The notes beneath the pieces are model-generated. The model saw only the letters and a program-made list of their open reading frames with translations, was not told the DNA's origin and did not search any database. Both the position numbers and the translations under genes were made by a program. Below, one piece after another: positions 35,102-43,885 of a stretch of 64,000 nucleotides of DNA (position 1 is the first letter of the stretch; each line of letters opens with the position of its first letter). The DNA is from NORP110 sp051251595 (GTDB lineage Bacteria > Pseudomonadota > Alphaproteobacteria > Rhodobacterales > Rhodobacteraceae): contig JBPOFA010000006.1 of the NCBI GenBank assembly GCA_051251595.1, forward strand, positions 166,393 to 230,392, in the 5' to 3' direction.

Positions 35102-36856
35102 TTAAACCAAAACCGCGCCGGAAGATCCGATCGCATCAGATGTGGATGCATCACCCAGCAACATTTCGTTATGGGGTTTTCCTGATGGGATCATCGGGAA
35201 GCAGTTTTCGTGCTTTTCAACAAGGCAGTCGAAAATCACCGGGCCGTCATAGGTGATCATTTCCATGATCGCGTCATCCAGATCATCCGGATCCGAACAC
35301 AAGATACCCTTGGCGCCAAAGGCCTCTGCCAGTTTTACGAAATCGGGCAAGGATTCTGACCAGCTGTGGGAATAGCGCTCGCCATGCAGCAATTCCTGCC
35401 ATTGGCGCACCATGCCCAAACGTTCATTGTTCAGGATGAACTGTTTCACGGGCAGGCGGTATTGCGTCGCCGTGCCCATTTCCTGCATGTTCATCAACCA
35501 GCTTGCCTCACCCGCGACATTGACCACCAGGGCATCTGGATGGGCCATTTGCACGCCGATCGACGCCGGAAAGCCATAGCCCATTGTGCCAAGGCCGCCG
35601 GATGTCATCCAGCGGTTGGGGTCTTCGAATTTCAGATATTGCGCCGCCCACATTTGGTGCTGGCCCACTTCCGTTGTGATATAGCGATCGTATTTTTTCG
35701 TCAGCTCTTCAAGGCGTTGCAAGGCGTATTGCGGCTTGATCGTTTTGCCGGACTGCTTGAAGTCAAGACAGTTCACAGCCTGCCATTTGCGCAGGGTCGA
35801 CCACCATTTCGGCAGCTCTTCGGTGTTGGTCTTGCTGCCGCGCGACTTCCAGACGTCCAAGACGTCTTTCAACACCGATGCAACATCGCCGATGATCGGG
35901 ATGTCCACATGGATGACCTTGTTGATAGAGGACGCATCGATATCGATATGCGCTTTGGTTGAGCCGGGGCTGAACGCATCCAGGCGTCCTGTGATCCGGT
36001 CATCAAAGCGGGCGCCGATGTTGATCATCAGATCACAATCATGCATCGCCATGTTGGCTTCGTACAGACCGTGCATGCCCAGCATGCCCAACCAGTTCTT
36101 GCCAGACCCCGGATAGGCCCCCAATCCCATCAATGTAGATGTGATTGGAAAGTTGGTGGCGCGCACCAATTCGCGCAGCAATTCAGAGGCTTGCGGGCCA
36201 GAGTTGATAACCCCTCCACCTGAATAGATGATCGGCCGTTTGGCTTTTTCCATCGCCGCAACCAGATCGGTAATACCTTCGATATTGCCTTTGGTCGTCG
36301 GGTTATAATGCGCGGTTTTGGCCCCGGTTTTGGGGGTGTAGGTGCCGGTTGCGAACTGAACATCCTTGGGGATGTCGATCAGAACTGGTCCCGGGCGGCC
36401 AGTGGTCGCAATGTGAAAGCCCTGATGAAGCGTGTCTGCCAGCTTGTCCGTGTCATTCACCAGCCAGTTATGTTTCGTGCAGGGACGGGTGATCCCGACA
36501 GTGTCGGCCTCTTGAAACCCGTCCGTTCCGATCATGAAGGTGGGAACCTGACCGGTCAAAACCACCAATGGGATGGAATCCAACAATGCGTCCGTCAGGC
36601 CGGTTACAGCGTTTGTCGCGCCCGGGCCAGAGGTGACCAGAACGACGCCGGGTTTGCCGGTTGATCTGGCATAGCCTTCAGCGGCGTGCACCGCGCCTTG
36701 TTCGTGACGCACCAGAATGTGGCGAATGTCGTTTTGCTGAAAGATTTCATCGTAAATGGGTAGGACAGCACCGCCGGGGTATCCAAAGATTGTGTCCACG
36801 CCATGATCTTTCAGGGCTTGAACCACCATTTTTGCACCGGTCATCTGACGTGCCAT
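35102..36856 (-). CDS. ilvI: Acetolactate synthase large (catalytic) subunit
   Basis: Thiamine-diphosphate enzyme forming acetolactate or acetohydroxybutyrate, first common step of valine, leucine and isoleucine synthesis. The 584-residue protein has the N-terminal VDTIFGYPGGAVLPIYDE motif, the catalytic glutamate in VLVRHEQGAVHAAEGYAR, and a ThDP motif GDASTSD-like plus LGTMGYGFPASIGVQ. The ATG at 36856 has GGAGAGA upstream; the frame stays open through the leader region to 36961 without homology. It is preceded by a leader peptide and attenuator. Confidence 0.97.
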   Translation of the reverse strand: MARQMTGAKMVVQALKDHGVDTIFGYPGGAVLPIYDEIFQQNDIRHILVRHEQGAVHAAEGYARSTGKPGVVLVTSGPGATNAVTGLTDALLDSIPLVVLTGQVPTFMIGTDGFQEADTVGITRPCTKHNWLVNDTDKLADTLHQGFHIATTGRPGPVLIDIPKDVQFATGTYTPKTGAKTAHYNPTTKGNIEGITDLVAAMEKAKRPIIYSGGGVINSGPQASELLRELVRATNFPITSTLMGLGAYPGSGKNWLGMLGMHGLYEANMAMHDCDLMINIGARFDDRITGRLDAFSPGSTKAHIDIDASSINKVIHVDIPIIGDVASVLKDVLDVWKSRGSKTNTEELPKWWSTLRKWQAVNCLDFKQSGKTIKPQYALQRLEELTKKYDRYITTEVGQHQMWAAQYLKFEDPNRWMTSGGLGTMGYGFPASIGVQMAHPDALVVNVAGEASWLMNMQEMGTATQYRLPVKQFILNNERLGMVRQWQELLHGERYSHSWSESLPDFVKLAEAFGAKGILCSDPDDLDDAIMEMITYDGPVIFDCLVEKHENCFPMIPSGKPHNEMLLGDASTSDAIGSSGAVLV

Positions 36857-36890
36857 CTTATCTCTCCGTTTCTTTCCATCGTTTACAAAC

Positions 36891-36959
36891 AAAAAAGCCC
36901 CCGATTTTTCGGGGGCGCATGGGGTATCGAATAGGGTTTCCGTTACCGGCCCATGCGCC
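36891..36959 (-). promoter_or_regulatory. Transcription attenuator of ilvIH
   Basis: In the transcript, the stem GGCGCATGGG/CCCATGCGCC (36959-36950 with 36923-36914) overlaps by three bases the 5' arm of a terminator: GCCCCCGA (36916-36909), TTTT-type loop, TCGGGGGC (36904-36897), then six U (36896-36891). The overlap makes the two stems mutually exclusive, at least in part. Leader-peptide codons for Lys-Trp-Arg-Met-Gly lie in the first arm. This is classical ribosome-mediated attenuation by inference. Confidence 0.85.
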
Positions 36960-36990
36960 ATTTCACCACTAGCACCACAATATCCAACAC
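36943..36990 (-). CDS. ilvL: Branched-chain amino acid leader peptide of ilvIH
   Basis: A 15-codon frame starting GTG at 36990 and ending TAA at 36943 encodes MLDIVVLVVKWRMGR. Seven of its residues are Leu, Ile or Val, clustered at positions 2-9. AGGAG lies eight bases before the GTG. The peptide ends in the first arm of the attenuator, so slow decoding at the Val/Leu/Ile codons can be coupled to terminator formation. ATG-started frames in the other registers are not rich in branched-chain residues. Confidence 0.82.
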   Translation of the reverse strand: MLDIVVLVVKWRMGR

Positions 36991-37199
36991 GCCGAAGGCT
37001 CCTGCATTAAGTCCGGCGACATTATGCAGGGAGTTTCAGGTCGTCAACAGGCAAAGTGTAGAATTTTGTGTCGCGAACGGTTGTTTTTGCTTTTCGTTAG
37101 TTGCGCGAGGGGCGGTGAAAATGGCTAAAGTGCAAAAATTCGGGGGTTTGAGGGCGAATTTGGCCCTCTGCAAAATACCGTTGTGGGACGGGGCGCGGA

Positions 37200-38027
37200 T
37201 TACGGCTTGGTGGGGCGGCTGTCAGGTAGGTTGATTCGTGCAACCTGTTCGGCGATCGGATCGGTCGACAGGGGGTGCGTTTCCGCGGTGTAGCTGTCGG
37301 GGCTGGCCAAAGCCTTCCATTCGCCACCCTGATAGATTTCCAGGGCAGAGAACCGGGCCTTATAGCTCATCTTTTTGCTGCCGGGGACCCAATAGCCAAG
37401 GTAGACATACGGCAGCTTGGCCTCTTGCGCGATGCGGATATGGTCGAGGATAATATAGGTGCCCAGGCTAAGACGGTCGTTGTCGGGATCGAAAAACGAA
37501 TAAACCATGGACAGTCCGTCATCCAGAACATCGGTCAAGCAAACGGCGGTTAACTCATCTGCCCCCTTGTCCTGGTTCTTATATTCGATAACCCGGCTGC
37601 GGATGGGCGTTTCTTCGACCATCGCGGCGAATTCAAAAATATCCATATCGGCCATACCGCCATGGGCATGGCGACCATCCAGATATTTACGAAACAGCGC
37701 GTATTGTTCCTCTGTCGCCCAAGGCGAGATCGCTTGCCGCCGCAAATCCGAATTCCGGCGCAGCACGCGTTTTTGTGTTTTGCTGGGGACAAATTCTGCG
37801 ACGTTGATGCGTGCAGACAAACATGCGGAACATTCGGCACAGCTGGGACGGTACAAGACGTTTTGCGACCGACGAAACCCTTGCTTTGACAAAGCGTCAT
37901 TCAGCTTGGTTGCGTGATCCCCTTGCAGTGCCGTGAACAGCTTTCGTTCCATCCGGCCCTCAAGATAAGGGCAGGGCTGTGGGGCCGTCACGTAGAACTG
38001 TGGTGCAATGGGTAGGGTATGTCGCAT
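37200..38027 (-). CDS. bpt: Aspartate/glutamate leucyltransferase
   Basis: Transfers Leu from Leu-tRNA to N-terminal Asp or Glu of proteins (bacterial N-end rule, ClpS/ClpAP degradation). The 275-residue protein has the N-terminal cysteine motif CPYLEGRMERKLFT and CAECSAC, and the C-terminal GNAT-fold region FFDPDNDRLSLGTYIILDHI with YLGYWVPGSKKMSYKARF. Length and motifs fit the Bpt family (formerly annotated arginyltransferase). The gap of 209 bases to the ilv leader is otherwise empty. Confidence 0.95.
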   Translation of the reverse strand: MRHTLPIAPQFYVTAPQPCPYLEGRMERKLFTALQGDHATKLNDALSKQGFRRSQNVLYRPSCAECSACLSARINVAEFVPSKTQKRVLRRNSDLRRQAISPWATEEQYALFRKYLDGRHAHGGMADMDIFEFAAMVEETPIRSRVIEYKNQDKGADELTAVCLTDVLDDGLSMVYSFFDPDNDRLSLGTYIILDHIRIAQEAKLPYVYLGYWVPGSKKMSYKARFSALEIYQGGEWKALASPDSYTAETHPLSTDPIAEQVARINLPDSRPTKP

Positions 38028-38108
38028 TTATTCGATGTTAGCCGTGTCCGGTTCGCAATCAAGGGCATTTCTATGCTCGGAACGTTAACAATCACAGCGC
38101 CATCCGCC

Positions 38109-38135
38109 AAGCCCCCCATTTTCGGGGAGGCTTTT
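38109..38135. terminator. Stem-loop with T-run between bpt and the RDD gene
   Basis: AAGCCCCCC (38109-38117) pairs with GGGGAGGCTT (38124-38133), one bulge, followed by TTTT on the plus strand. Both flanking genes are on the minus strand; on that strand the hairpin has only a weak tail, so terminator polarity is unclear. Confidence 0.5.
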
Positions 38136-38151
38136 GGTTCGTTATTTGTGG

Positions 38152-38616
38152 TTAATGCCGGGCTGCGCGGTTGATTGCGGCTGTCCCAAGAACCATGTCG
38201 CTTAGGCTTTGGCCGCGACTAGAGGTGAGCATCAGAATGATGGAAATCACCTGCGGGACCACGAATGACATGGACATCATGAAAAAGACGGTGTGCACCA
38301 GCGCCAGTCCAAGGCTCATGCGTTCGCCGCGTGAATCCCGAAACTCAATCGACATAAGCCGCATTCCGGGTGTTGCAGACCGGCTGGCCAAGGTGACGGT
38401 GCGGTAGATCAGGCTGACGGCAAGCCAGATGAACCCGATAAAGAACAAGCCAGTAAAGGCTGTCAGCGGGATCATCACGATCGTGATCAAAGCGACAATG
38501 ACCGTATCAATCAGGAACGCCATGAACCGTTTGGTTGGCACATCGGCATAGAACTCTGCCTGGGTTCGTGGGTCTGGTAGGCCCCATTCTGTGTCATACA
38601 TTGTCATTTCGATCAT
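38152..38616 (-). CDS. RDD family membrane protein
   Basis: A 154-residue protein of the RDD family with three membrane helices (about residues 32-54, 58-78 and 105-128). KRFMAFLIDTVIVAL near residue 30 contains the Arg-plus-Asp pattern of the family, and SATPGMRLMSIEFRD and the terminal GQSLSDMVLGTAAI are typical. Possible ion-transport role; function unproven. Several ATG starts lie within the first six codons. It follows DUF2852 on the same strand with a strong hairpin between. Confidence 0.85.
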   Translation of the reverse strand: MIEMTMYDTEWGLPDPRTQAEFYADVPTKRFMAFLIDTVIVALITIVMIPLTAFTGLFFIGFIWLAVSLIYRTVTLASRSATPGMRLMSIEFRDSRGERMSLGLALVHTVFFMMSMSFVVPQVISIILMLTSSRGQSLSDMVLGTAAINRAARH

Positions 38617-38635
38617 TGCCTAAAGAGAGGGTGGA

Positions 38636-38667
38636 ACGGCCCTGCCGGGTAGGATCGGCAGGGCCGT
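38636..38667. terminator. Strong hairpin downstream of DUF2852 gene
   Basis: A perfect 12-base-pair stem ACGGCCCTGCCG/CGGCAGGGCCGT (38636-38647 with 38656-38667), eight-base loop. It lies between the DUF2852 and RDD genes; the minus-strand tail is only moderately T-rich (CCACCCTCTC), so it may end or attenuate transcription. Confidence 0.6.
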
Positions 38668-38684
38668 TTGAGAGACGATTGGCC

Positions 38685-39101
38685 TTAGGCCGCGTCGTCA
38701 GAACGGTCTTGGTCGCTGGCGTTGCGTGCTTTCCTTGCACGTTCATCCATGAACTGGTCGAATTCGGCCTTGTCTTTGGATTCCCGCAGACGTTGCAAGA
38801 AGCTTTCAAAGTTGCCTTGTTCTTCTTCCAGGCGCTGCAGCGTTTCATGCTTGTACGCATCAAAGGCCATATTGCCAGAGGATCTGAACGCGCCACGATG
38901 GCTGCGCCGACGGGTCATGCCATTACGGCTTGCACATTTTCCAGAAAACATTCGTTTGCTCCAAATCATATAAGCGAGAAGTGCGAGGCCAACTGGCCAG
39001 AAGAAAATAAAGCCAAGGACCATTGCTGCGATCCAGGCGCCCTTTCCGCGTTCGTCCAACCAGAGTTCAGCTTGGTTTGGCCATGTGGCGACGGTACTCA
39101 T
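38685..39101 (-). CDS. DUF2852 family membrane protein
   Basis: A 138-residue protein. One transmembrane helix (about residues 23-45, WIAAMVLGFIFFWPVGLALLAYMIW) is followed by SKRMF, then a charged coiled-coil-like tail (FDAYKHETLQRLEEEQGNFESFLQRL) and an acidic end. This matches DUF2852 proteins common in Rhodobacterales; function unknown. GGAG precedes the ATG at 39101. Two matching inverted repeats lie upstream (39131-39149, 39188-39208), suggesting a specific regulator. Confidence 0.88.
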   Translation of the reverse strand: MSTVATWPNQAELWLDERGKGAWIAAMVLGFIFFWPVGLALLAYMIWSKRMFSGKCASRNGMTRRRSHRGAFRSSGNMAFDAYKHETLQRLEEEQGNFESFLQRLRESKDKAEFDQFMDERARKARNASDQDRSDDAA

Positions 39102-39130
39102 TTCGGTGCTCCAGGTTACTGTTTATGTCG

Positions 39131-39149
39131 ATGTGAATGTCTTTCACAT
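39131..39149 (-). promoter_or_regulatory. Inverted-repeat operator candidate 1 (ATGTGAA-N5-TTCACAT)
   Basis: A perfect 7-base inverted repeat with a 5-base spacer lies 30 bases upstream of the DUF2852 start. Its layout matches the second repeat at 39188-39208. Confidence 0.65.
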
Positions 39150-39187
39150 TACATAGATTGGCAGCCAGAGCCGAAACTTCAAGCGAC

Positions 39188-39208
39188 AATGTAAAAGATA
39201 TTTACATT
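39188..39208 (-). promoter_or_regulatory. Inverted-repeat operator candidate 2 (AATGTAAA-N5-TTTACATT)
   Basis: A perfect 8-base inverted repeat with the same 5-base spacer as candidate 1. The shared form is ATGTRAA-N5-TTYACAT, centre-to-centre distance about 58 bases. It reaches the stop codon of the upstream ybaK gene. Confidence 0.65.
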
Positions 39209-39687
39209 TATTTTGATTGGTCAATAAAATCAGCGACTTGGGCGCTTGAAATTTCCAATAAATCATCCGGGGATATCGAAAATATGTGCCGCGGTGTGCC
39301 GGCGGCAGTCCAGATTTGGGTGAATTCCAGCAACTTTGGATCAACAAAAGCCCGGATTGGCGACAGGTGCCCAACAGGGGAAACCCCACCAATGGCAAAG
39401 CCTGTCTGGTTGCGGATCAGCGCGGCATCAGCCTTTGTCAAATCTTCACCCGCCACCACAGAGGCTTTGTCCGCTGACACCTGATTTCCGCCAGCGGTCA
39501 GAAACAAAATTGCCGCGTCGCTTTGCGTGCCGCGAAAGATAATGGACTTTGCGATCTGATCCAACGTGCAACCCGCTGCTGTTGCAGCCTGTTGGGCCGT
39601 GCGCGTTTCCGCATCCATTTCAAGGATTTCTGCATCGACGCCGGATGCGTCCAAGGCGGCACGGACTCTTTTTAGGCTCTTGCTCAT
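39208..39687 (-). CDS. YbaK/EbsC-type aminoacyl-tRNA deacylase
   Basis: A 159-residue YbaK-domain protein likely to hydrolyse mischarged tRNA (Cys-tRNA-Pro type). Features include KSIIFRG near residue 47, the substrate-binding GFAIGGVSPVGHLSP near residue 96 and VDPKLLEF with AAGTPRHIFSISPDDLLEIS near the end. Length fits. GGAGAGC upstream supports the ATG at 39687. Divergent from glnE. Confidence 0.9.
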   Translation of the reverse strand: MSKSLKRVRAALDASGVDAEILEMDAETRTAQQAATAAGCTLDQIAKSIIFRGTQSDAAILFLTAGGNQVSADKASVVAGEDLTKADAALIRNQTGFAIGGVSPVGHLSPIRAFVDPKLLEFTQIWTAAGTPRHIFSISPDDLLEISSAQVADFIDQSK

Positions 39688-39773
39688 ATGCTCTCCTCCC
39701 GGCCACTATTCTGATTTTCAATTTGGCTGCAAGTCCGGTTGACGCTTGCAAACGGGCGACCCAATGTGGGGCC

Positions 39774-42563
39774 ATGAGTTTTGAAAATCACATCACCCGC
39801 AGTCCACAGCCTTTTGACATCAGCAGAGGGCAAGACATCGCCAGCCAGTTTTCGGAATTGGCCCCGGATGTGGCCGGTGTATTGGCCGGGACAGCCGGGT
39901 CCAGCCCGTATTTGGCCGGGCTGATCAACAGCGAATCGGACTGGCTGCGCGACGCCTTGGCAAAGGATCCGGATGCCCTTCGCGGTGAATTGTTAAGCGA
40001 TGCCCGCAGCATGGCGGCGGCGGATCTTGCCTCGGGCTTGCGCGCAGCAAAGCGTCGGGTGGCCTTGTACACAGCGCTATGTGACCTGGCCGGGGTCTGG
40101 CCGCTTGAAAAGGTCACCGGAACGTTGACCGATTTCGCCGATCTTGCGGTGGATCTGGCGATCAAACATTTTGTGGGCACCGAAATCGATCGCGGCAAGC
40201 TGCCCGGTGCCACGGATGCCGACAAGGACAGCGCGGGCGGTATGTCTGTTCTTGCAATGGGCAAGATGGGCGCCGGAGAGCTTAATTACTCCTCTGACAT
40301 TGATCTGATCGTGCTTTTTGATGAAACGCGGTTTGATCCGGAGGATTACGGCGAGGCCCGTGCCTCGTTTATCCGGGCCACCCGGCGGGCGATGGCGGCG
40401 CTGTCTGACATCACCCGTGACGGCTATGTGTTTCGAACTGACCTAAGGTTGCGCCCGGATGCATCCGTCACCCCGGTTTGCTTGTCGATGGAAGCGGCGG
40501 AACGCTATTATGAAAGCGTCGGGCGGACCTGGGAACGCGCGGCCTATATCAAGGCGCGCGCCTGTGCCGGGGATATCGCGGCCGGGCAGGGCTTTCTGGA
40601 ACGCTTGCGTCCCTTTATCTGGCGCAAGCATCTCGACTTTGCGTCTATCCAGGATGCCCATGACATGCGGTTGCGGATCAGGGACCATAAGGGGCTGCAT
40701 GGCGACATCGTTCTGGAAGGCCACAACATGAAGCTGGGCGCCGGGGGAATTCGGGAAATTGAGTTTTTCACCCAGACACGTCAGATCATAGCAGGCGGGC
40801 GCGACGAAACCCTGCGCAGCCCAAACACGGTAGAGGGATTGGCGCAGCTGGCGGCTAAAGGCTGGGTCGATCCAGAGGACGCCGCGCAACTGACGCAAGA
40901 TTACCGGGCGCATCGCGAGACAGAGCATCGCATCCAGATGGTGAATGACGCACAAACCCATGACTTGCCCAAGTCGCCAGAAGGGTTTGAACGGCTTGCG
41001 GCATTGTCAGGTCTTGGAGTCGAGGACATGCGGTCGGATATCCTTGACCGTCTAAATCGCGTGGCGCAGCTGACAGAGGGGTTCTTTACCCCGCAGGAAA
41101 GCGACGCGGCGCAGGACGCGCTTTCGCCTGATACGCAGAGTGTGATTGATCGCTGGCGCACGTATGCCGCACTTCGGTCGGATCGGGCGGTCGAGATTTT
41201 TGAACGCCTCAAACCGGAATTGCTGCGCCGTCTGCAAAGCGCGGCCCGCCCGGAAGAGGCCTTGGCCCAGTTTGACCGTTTTCTGGCCGGTTTGCCCGCA
41301 GGTGTTCAGGTGTTTTCGCTGTTTGAGGCGAACCCGCAGCTGATTGATCTTATCGTCGATATTGCAGCCACGGCGCCAGAGCTGGCCCAGTATCTTGGTC
41401 ACAACGCCCAGGTCTTTGACGCGGTGATCGGTGGCGATTTTTTCGCGCCTTGGCCGGGACGAGAGGCGCTGACGCAGGATTTGCAACGGCAATTGTCCAA
41501 GGTTTCTGACTACGAGGGACGGTTGGATCTGACACGGCGCTGGCGCAAGGAATGGCATTTCCGCGTTGGCGTGCATCATTTGCGCGGTTTGATCAACGGG
41601 GATGAGGCGGGGGCCGAATATGCCGCGCTTGCCGATGCGGTTCTGAACGCGCTTTGGCCTGTTGTGGTCGACAACTTTGCTGAAAAACACGGGCCCCCGC
41701 CCGGTGTCGGGGCTGCCATTCTGGGCATGGGCTCGCTTGGGTCGGAACGGCTGACAGCTTCGTCCGATCTGGATGTGATCATTGTCTATGATGCCGCCGG
41801 AGAGGAGTCATCAGAGGGGCGCAGGCCGCTGAATTCGCGCACCTATTATGCGCGTCTGACGCAGGCTTTGGTCACAGCGCTTAGCGCGCCAATGGCAGAG
41901 GGGCGGCTTTATGAGGTGGATATGCGCTTGCGTCCGTCCGGGCGGCAAGGGCCCGTAGCCACGTCATTTGACGCGTTTTGCACGTATCAACGGGATCAGG
42001 CCTGGACTTGGGAACATCTTGCGCTGACGCGGGCGCGTCAGGTCGCAGGCGCGGATGCGTTAGGGCAACGGATAGAGACGTTTCGCAAGGGCTTGTTGCT
42101 TGAAAAGGGCGACGCTGTTGCGACCCTAAAAGACGTGCGCGACATGCGGCAGCGAATTGCCAGCGCCAAGACCGGTGGCGGTCCGTGGGAGGCCAAGACC
42201 GGCGCGGGGCGGATGCAAGACATAGAGCTTTTTGCTCAGACGGCGGCGCTCTTGGCGGGGGACCCTGCGCGGGGTGTTTTGGACCAGCTGGCGTCCGGGG
42301 TTGCGATCGGGTGGCTGACAGAGCAGGACCAGCAGGTCTTGCAACAGGCCTATGCGCTGATGTCGAACCTTCAATCTGCAACACGTTTGCTCTGTGGCGA
42401 GGTGCTGGATTTTGAGCTGGTCGGGGTGGGGGGCACCGATCTGATCCTGCGCGAAACCGGCGCAGACTCTGTCGAGGCACTGGCGGGGTCTATGGCAGAG
42501 CTGTCACAGGCTGCGGCTGATGTGATCGGCGCGGCACTTGGCAGACCGCCGCGTTTGCCCTAG
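39774..42563 (+). CDS. glnE: Bifunctional glutamine synthetase adenylyltransferase/deadenylase
   Basis: Adenylylates and de-adenylylates glutamine synthetase in response to PII. The 929-residue protein has two nucleotidyltransferase halves: N-half (deadenylase) with LAMGKMGAGELNYSSDIDLIVLFD near residue 170, C-half (adenylyltransferase) with LGMGSLGSERLTASSDLDVIIVYD near residue 655; both keep the G-S and D-X-D metal motifs. Each is followed by an R-rich helical domain. The ATG at 39774 replaces an upstream in-frame start that overlaps ybaK. Confidence 0.96.
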   Translation: MSFENHITRSPQPFDISRGQDIASQFSELAPDVAGVLAGTAGSSPYLAGLINSESDWLRDALAKDPDALRGELLSDARSMAAADLASGLRAAKRRVALYTALCDLAGVWPLEKVTGTLTDFADLAVDLAIKHFVGTEIDRGKLPGATDADKDSAGGMSVLAMGKMGAGELNYSSDIDLIVLFDETRFDPEDYGEARASFIRATRRAMAALSDITRDGYVFRTDLRLRPDASVTPVCLSMEAAERYYESVGRTWERAAYIKARACAGDIAAGQGFLERLRPFIWRKHLDFASIQDAHDMRLRIRDHKGLHGDIVLEGHNMKLGAGGIREIEFFTQTRQIIAGGRDETLRSPNTVEGLAQLAAKGWVDPEDAAQLTQDYRAHRETEHRIQMVNDAQTHDLPKSPEGFERLAALSGLGVEDMRSDILDRLNRVAQLTEGFFTPQESDAAQDALSPDTQSVIDRWRTYAALRSDRAVEIFERLKPELLRRLQSAARPEEALAQFDRFLAGLPAGVQVFSLFEANPQLIDLIVDIAATAPELAQYLGHNAQVFDAVIGGDFFAPWPGREALTQDLQRQLSKVSDYEGRLDLTRRWRKEWHFRVGVHHLRGLINGDEAGAEYAALADAVLNALWPVVVDNFAEKHGPPPGVGAAILGMGSLGSERLTASSDLDVIIVYDAAGEESSEGRRPLNSRTYYARLTQALVTALSAPMAEGRLYEVDMRLRPSGRQGPVATSFDAFCTYQRDQAWTWEHLALTRARQVAGADALGQRIETFRKGLLLEKGDAVATLKDVRDMRQRIASAKTGGGPWEAKTGAGRMQDIELFAQTAALLAGDPARGVLDQLASGVAIGWLTEQDQQVLQQAYALMSNLQSATRLLCGEVLDFELVGVGGTDLILRETGADSVEALAGSMAELSQAAADVIGAALGRPPRLP

Positions 42564-42588
42564 ATGCGAAGAACAACAAGAGGGCGCC

Positions 42589-42855
42589 ATGACCTTAGAC
42601 GACATAGATAAAACCGGCTTGATTTCAGAAAGCTACAAGATTGACGGAATTTCGATAGAGGAGTGCCGGTCCATCTTTGTGGATTGGGCGTTGAAATTGC
42701 CCACGGAGATTGCCGACAAGGACGCCTTGGAGATGCTGATTGCCACCTATGGCCCGCAGGCCCCGGATCATCCGATGACCTCTGTTTTGAAAGACGGGTT
42801 GGGCACCACTGCGCGGTCTGGTCGGCGCGGCGGGCGCAAGGCCCGCATGGTTTGA
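42589..42855 (+). CDS. Conserved hypothetical protein, 88 residues
   Basis: A soluble 88-residue protein with an acidic N-terminal half (DDIDKTGLISESYKIDGISIEECRSIF) and a basic Gly/Arg-rich tail (RSGRRGGRKARMV). AAGAGGG precedes the ATG at 42589. I do not recognise a named family; similar small proteins occur downstream of glnE in this order. It starts 26 bases after glnE and is likely in the same transcript. Confidence 0.75.
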   Translation: MTLDDIDKTGLISESYKIDGISIEECRSIFVDWALKLPTEIADKDALEMLIATYGPQAPDHPMTSVLKDGLGTTARSGRRGGRKARMV

Positions 42856-42862
42856 CGGGGCG

Positions 42863-43813
42863 CTAGTTTCCCGAAACCGAAGCGACCTTGCCAAACAGCG
42901 TGTCCAGGCGATCCATGGATGTCTTGGACAAGGGGGGCTCCAGAATGGATGCCACGTTCTGTTTCAGATGCTCAATCTTGCCGGTTCCGGTCAGGACCAC
43001 ATCGACTCCAGGCGTGTGGCGGCAATATCGATAGGCGGCGTTTGGCACAGAGCTTGCATCGCCCGATTTGGTCAGGAACCCAAGCGGGTCGTCCGCGTCA
43101 AATGCCTCTTTGGGCAGGCTGCCCTCTGCGACAAGGGTTTGCAGCAGTTCATTCAGCGCCGACGGTGTGCTGAGCGCCCGGCGCACCGCGAACATGCAAA
43201 GCGTTCCGATGCCCTTGGCCTGGGTGCGCTCAAATATCGTGTGGCGTGCAGAGGGGTTCAGCAGGTTGAACCCAATCATCATCGATTGCCAAAAGTCGTC
43301 CTGCAACGCGATATCCAGCATTTCATGTCGGGTTTCCTCGACAAACCGTTCCGTGATGCCAAAAAGCCGGATTTTGCCTTGGTCCTTTAGCTTTTGCATT
43401 TCAGGCATCAGGTGATCTTGGCAATGTTTGTATTGATCCGCAGCCACGCCATGCAGATTGAAGATGTCGATGTAATCCGTCTTGAGCCGTCTCAGGCTGC
43501 CCTCGAGGCTTTCGCGCAGCTGCTCGGGTGTGGTCCAGGGGACCTCTGGCGCGCCGAATTTGCTGATAACCACTTTGGTGGACAGGACCGCTTCGTCCCG
43601 TCGGCCTTGGATGGCGCGGCCAACGATGTCTTCGGTGCCATAGGCTACGGCTGTGTCGATCAGCGTGATGCCCAAATCCATTGCGGTCTTGACGATTTTT
43701 ACGCTGTCCTCAACGGAACCGCCCTGGGATTGACCCAAGCGGCTGTGCCCGCCACAGCCAAGACCGGCGACGCTAACCTGCACGCCGGTCTTTCCATATT
43801 CTACATAATCCAT
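42863..43813 (-). CDS. Aldo/keto reductase
   Basis: A 316-residue NAD(P)H-dependent TIM-barrel oxidoreductase. It has the N-terminal GLGCGGHSRLGQS, the catalytic Asp-Tyr segment DTAVAYGTEDIVGRAI near residue 55, a lysine in STKVVISK and a C-terminal cofactor-binding region (VVLTGTGKIEHLKQNV). Substrate not predictable; relatives include aldose and galactose dehydrogenases. Convergent with the 88-residue gene. The following 70 bases to eda are empty. Confidence 0.9.
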   Translation of the reverse strand: MDYVEYGKTGVQVSVAGLGCGGHSRLGQSQGGSVEDSVKIVKTAMDLGITLIDTAVAYGTEDIVGRAIQGRRDEAVLSTKVVISKFGAPEVPWTTPEQLRESLEGSLRRLKTDYIDIFNLHGVAADQYKHCQDHLMPEMQKLKDQGKIRLFGITERFVEETRHEMLDIALQDDFWQSMMIGFNLLNPSARHTIFERTQAKGIGTLCMFAVRRALSTPSALNELLQTLVAEGSLPKEAFDADDPLGFLTKSGDASSVPNAAYRYCRHTPGVDVVLTGTGKIEHLKQNVASILEPPLSKTSMDRLDTLFGKVASVSGN

Positions 43814-43885
43814 GATTGCCGTGCCCCGTGGTGCTGCCGCTGATCTGTTGTTTCAAGACTAGCGGTTAAGCCGTGGGGCACAAGG

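Noticed and set aside
36857..36961. N-terminal extension of ilvI to the ATG at 36961
   Set aside because: The frame is open through the attenuator but the extension has no acetolactate synthase homology; the 36856 start has a good ribosome-binding site.
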